The notes under the pieces: generated by a model
The model's input: the letters and a program-made list of their open reading frames with translations, nothing else
What the model was told of the DNA's origin: nothing
The model's database searches: none
Translations under genes and position numbers: made by a program
Shown here: positions 5,256 through 5,264 of the stretch, in pieces
Numbering within the stretch: position 1 is the first letter of the stretch
Layout of the letters: each line of letters begins with the position of its first letter
Assembly: GCA_021788565.1 (NCBI GenBank)
Contig: JAJYKO010000487.1
Location: 1-5,264, forward strand
Direction of reading: 5' to 3'
Origin: Chloroflexota bacterium
Lineage (GTDB): Bacteria; Chloroflexota; UBA6077
DNA length: 5,264 bases

Positions 5256-5264
5256 ATGAGACAG
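5256..5264 (+). CDS. First codons of the downstream, presumably B12-controlled gene (truncated)
   Basis: An ATG (then R, Q) stands six bases after GAGGTG (5244-5249), a good ribosome binding site, and the frame stays open to the window edge. An in-frame GTG at 5247 is possible but lies inside that site. Only three codons are visible, so no product can be named. From the riboswitch, genes for cobalamin synthesis or uptake, cobalt transport, or B12-independent isozymes are the usual targets. Confidence 0.45.

Overview
The window comes from a GC-rich bacterium (about 60% GC by eye). It has non-ATG starts on three genes (TTG, GTG, TTG), Shine-Dalgarno sites, sigma70-type promoters and a cobalamin riboswitch. 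The style of the DUF402 and HD proteins would fit Chloroflexota or a similar environmental lineage. That placement is an inference; no marker gene in the window fixes the taxonomy.

Layout. (1) Positions 43-1178, plus strand: an HD-domain metal-dependent phosphohydrolase overlaps by 19 bases a DUF402-family protein (relatives include the Ntdp and FomD phosphate-ester hydrolases). The overlap suggests a two-gene operon of small metal-dependent hydrolases acting on nucleotide-like substrates. (2) Positions 1179-1230: a short convergent junction with direct and inverted copies of a 9-mer. (3) Positions 1231-1911, minus strand: a RimJ/RimL-like GNAT N-acetyltransferase. (4) Positions 1912-2108: a divergent regulatory region with a candidate promoter for each side and two inverted repeats. 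(5) Positions 2109-3329, plus strand: a 12-helix MFS transporter, most like the fosmidomycin-resistance (Fsr) type. (6) Positions 3330-3597: a non-coding gap with a cluster of three small hairpins that can be drawn as a cloverleaf, then a promoter with an overlapping palindrome. (7) Positions 3598-4740, plus strand: alanine dehydrogenase (ald) with a complete set of active-site residues. (8) Positions 4772-5070: a good sigma70 promoter, a textbook cobalamin riboswitch and a strong intrinsic terminator. (9) Positions 5071-5255: leader sequence with CAGGC-type repeats and a long-range 9-bp complementarity ending beside a ribosome binding site. The first three codons of the presumed B12-controlled gene follow at the window edge.

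The genes do not form one pathway. The clearest functional units are the HD/DUF402 pair, ald under its own promoter, and the B12-sensing leader, whose target lies outside the window. The most useful leads are the unusually long second half of the B12 leader, the hairpin cluster before ald, and the shared operator-like repeat between the GNAT and MFS genes. I found no IS element, CRISPR array, tRNA or rRNA, and no clear sign of a wholly new system.
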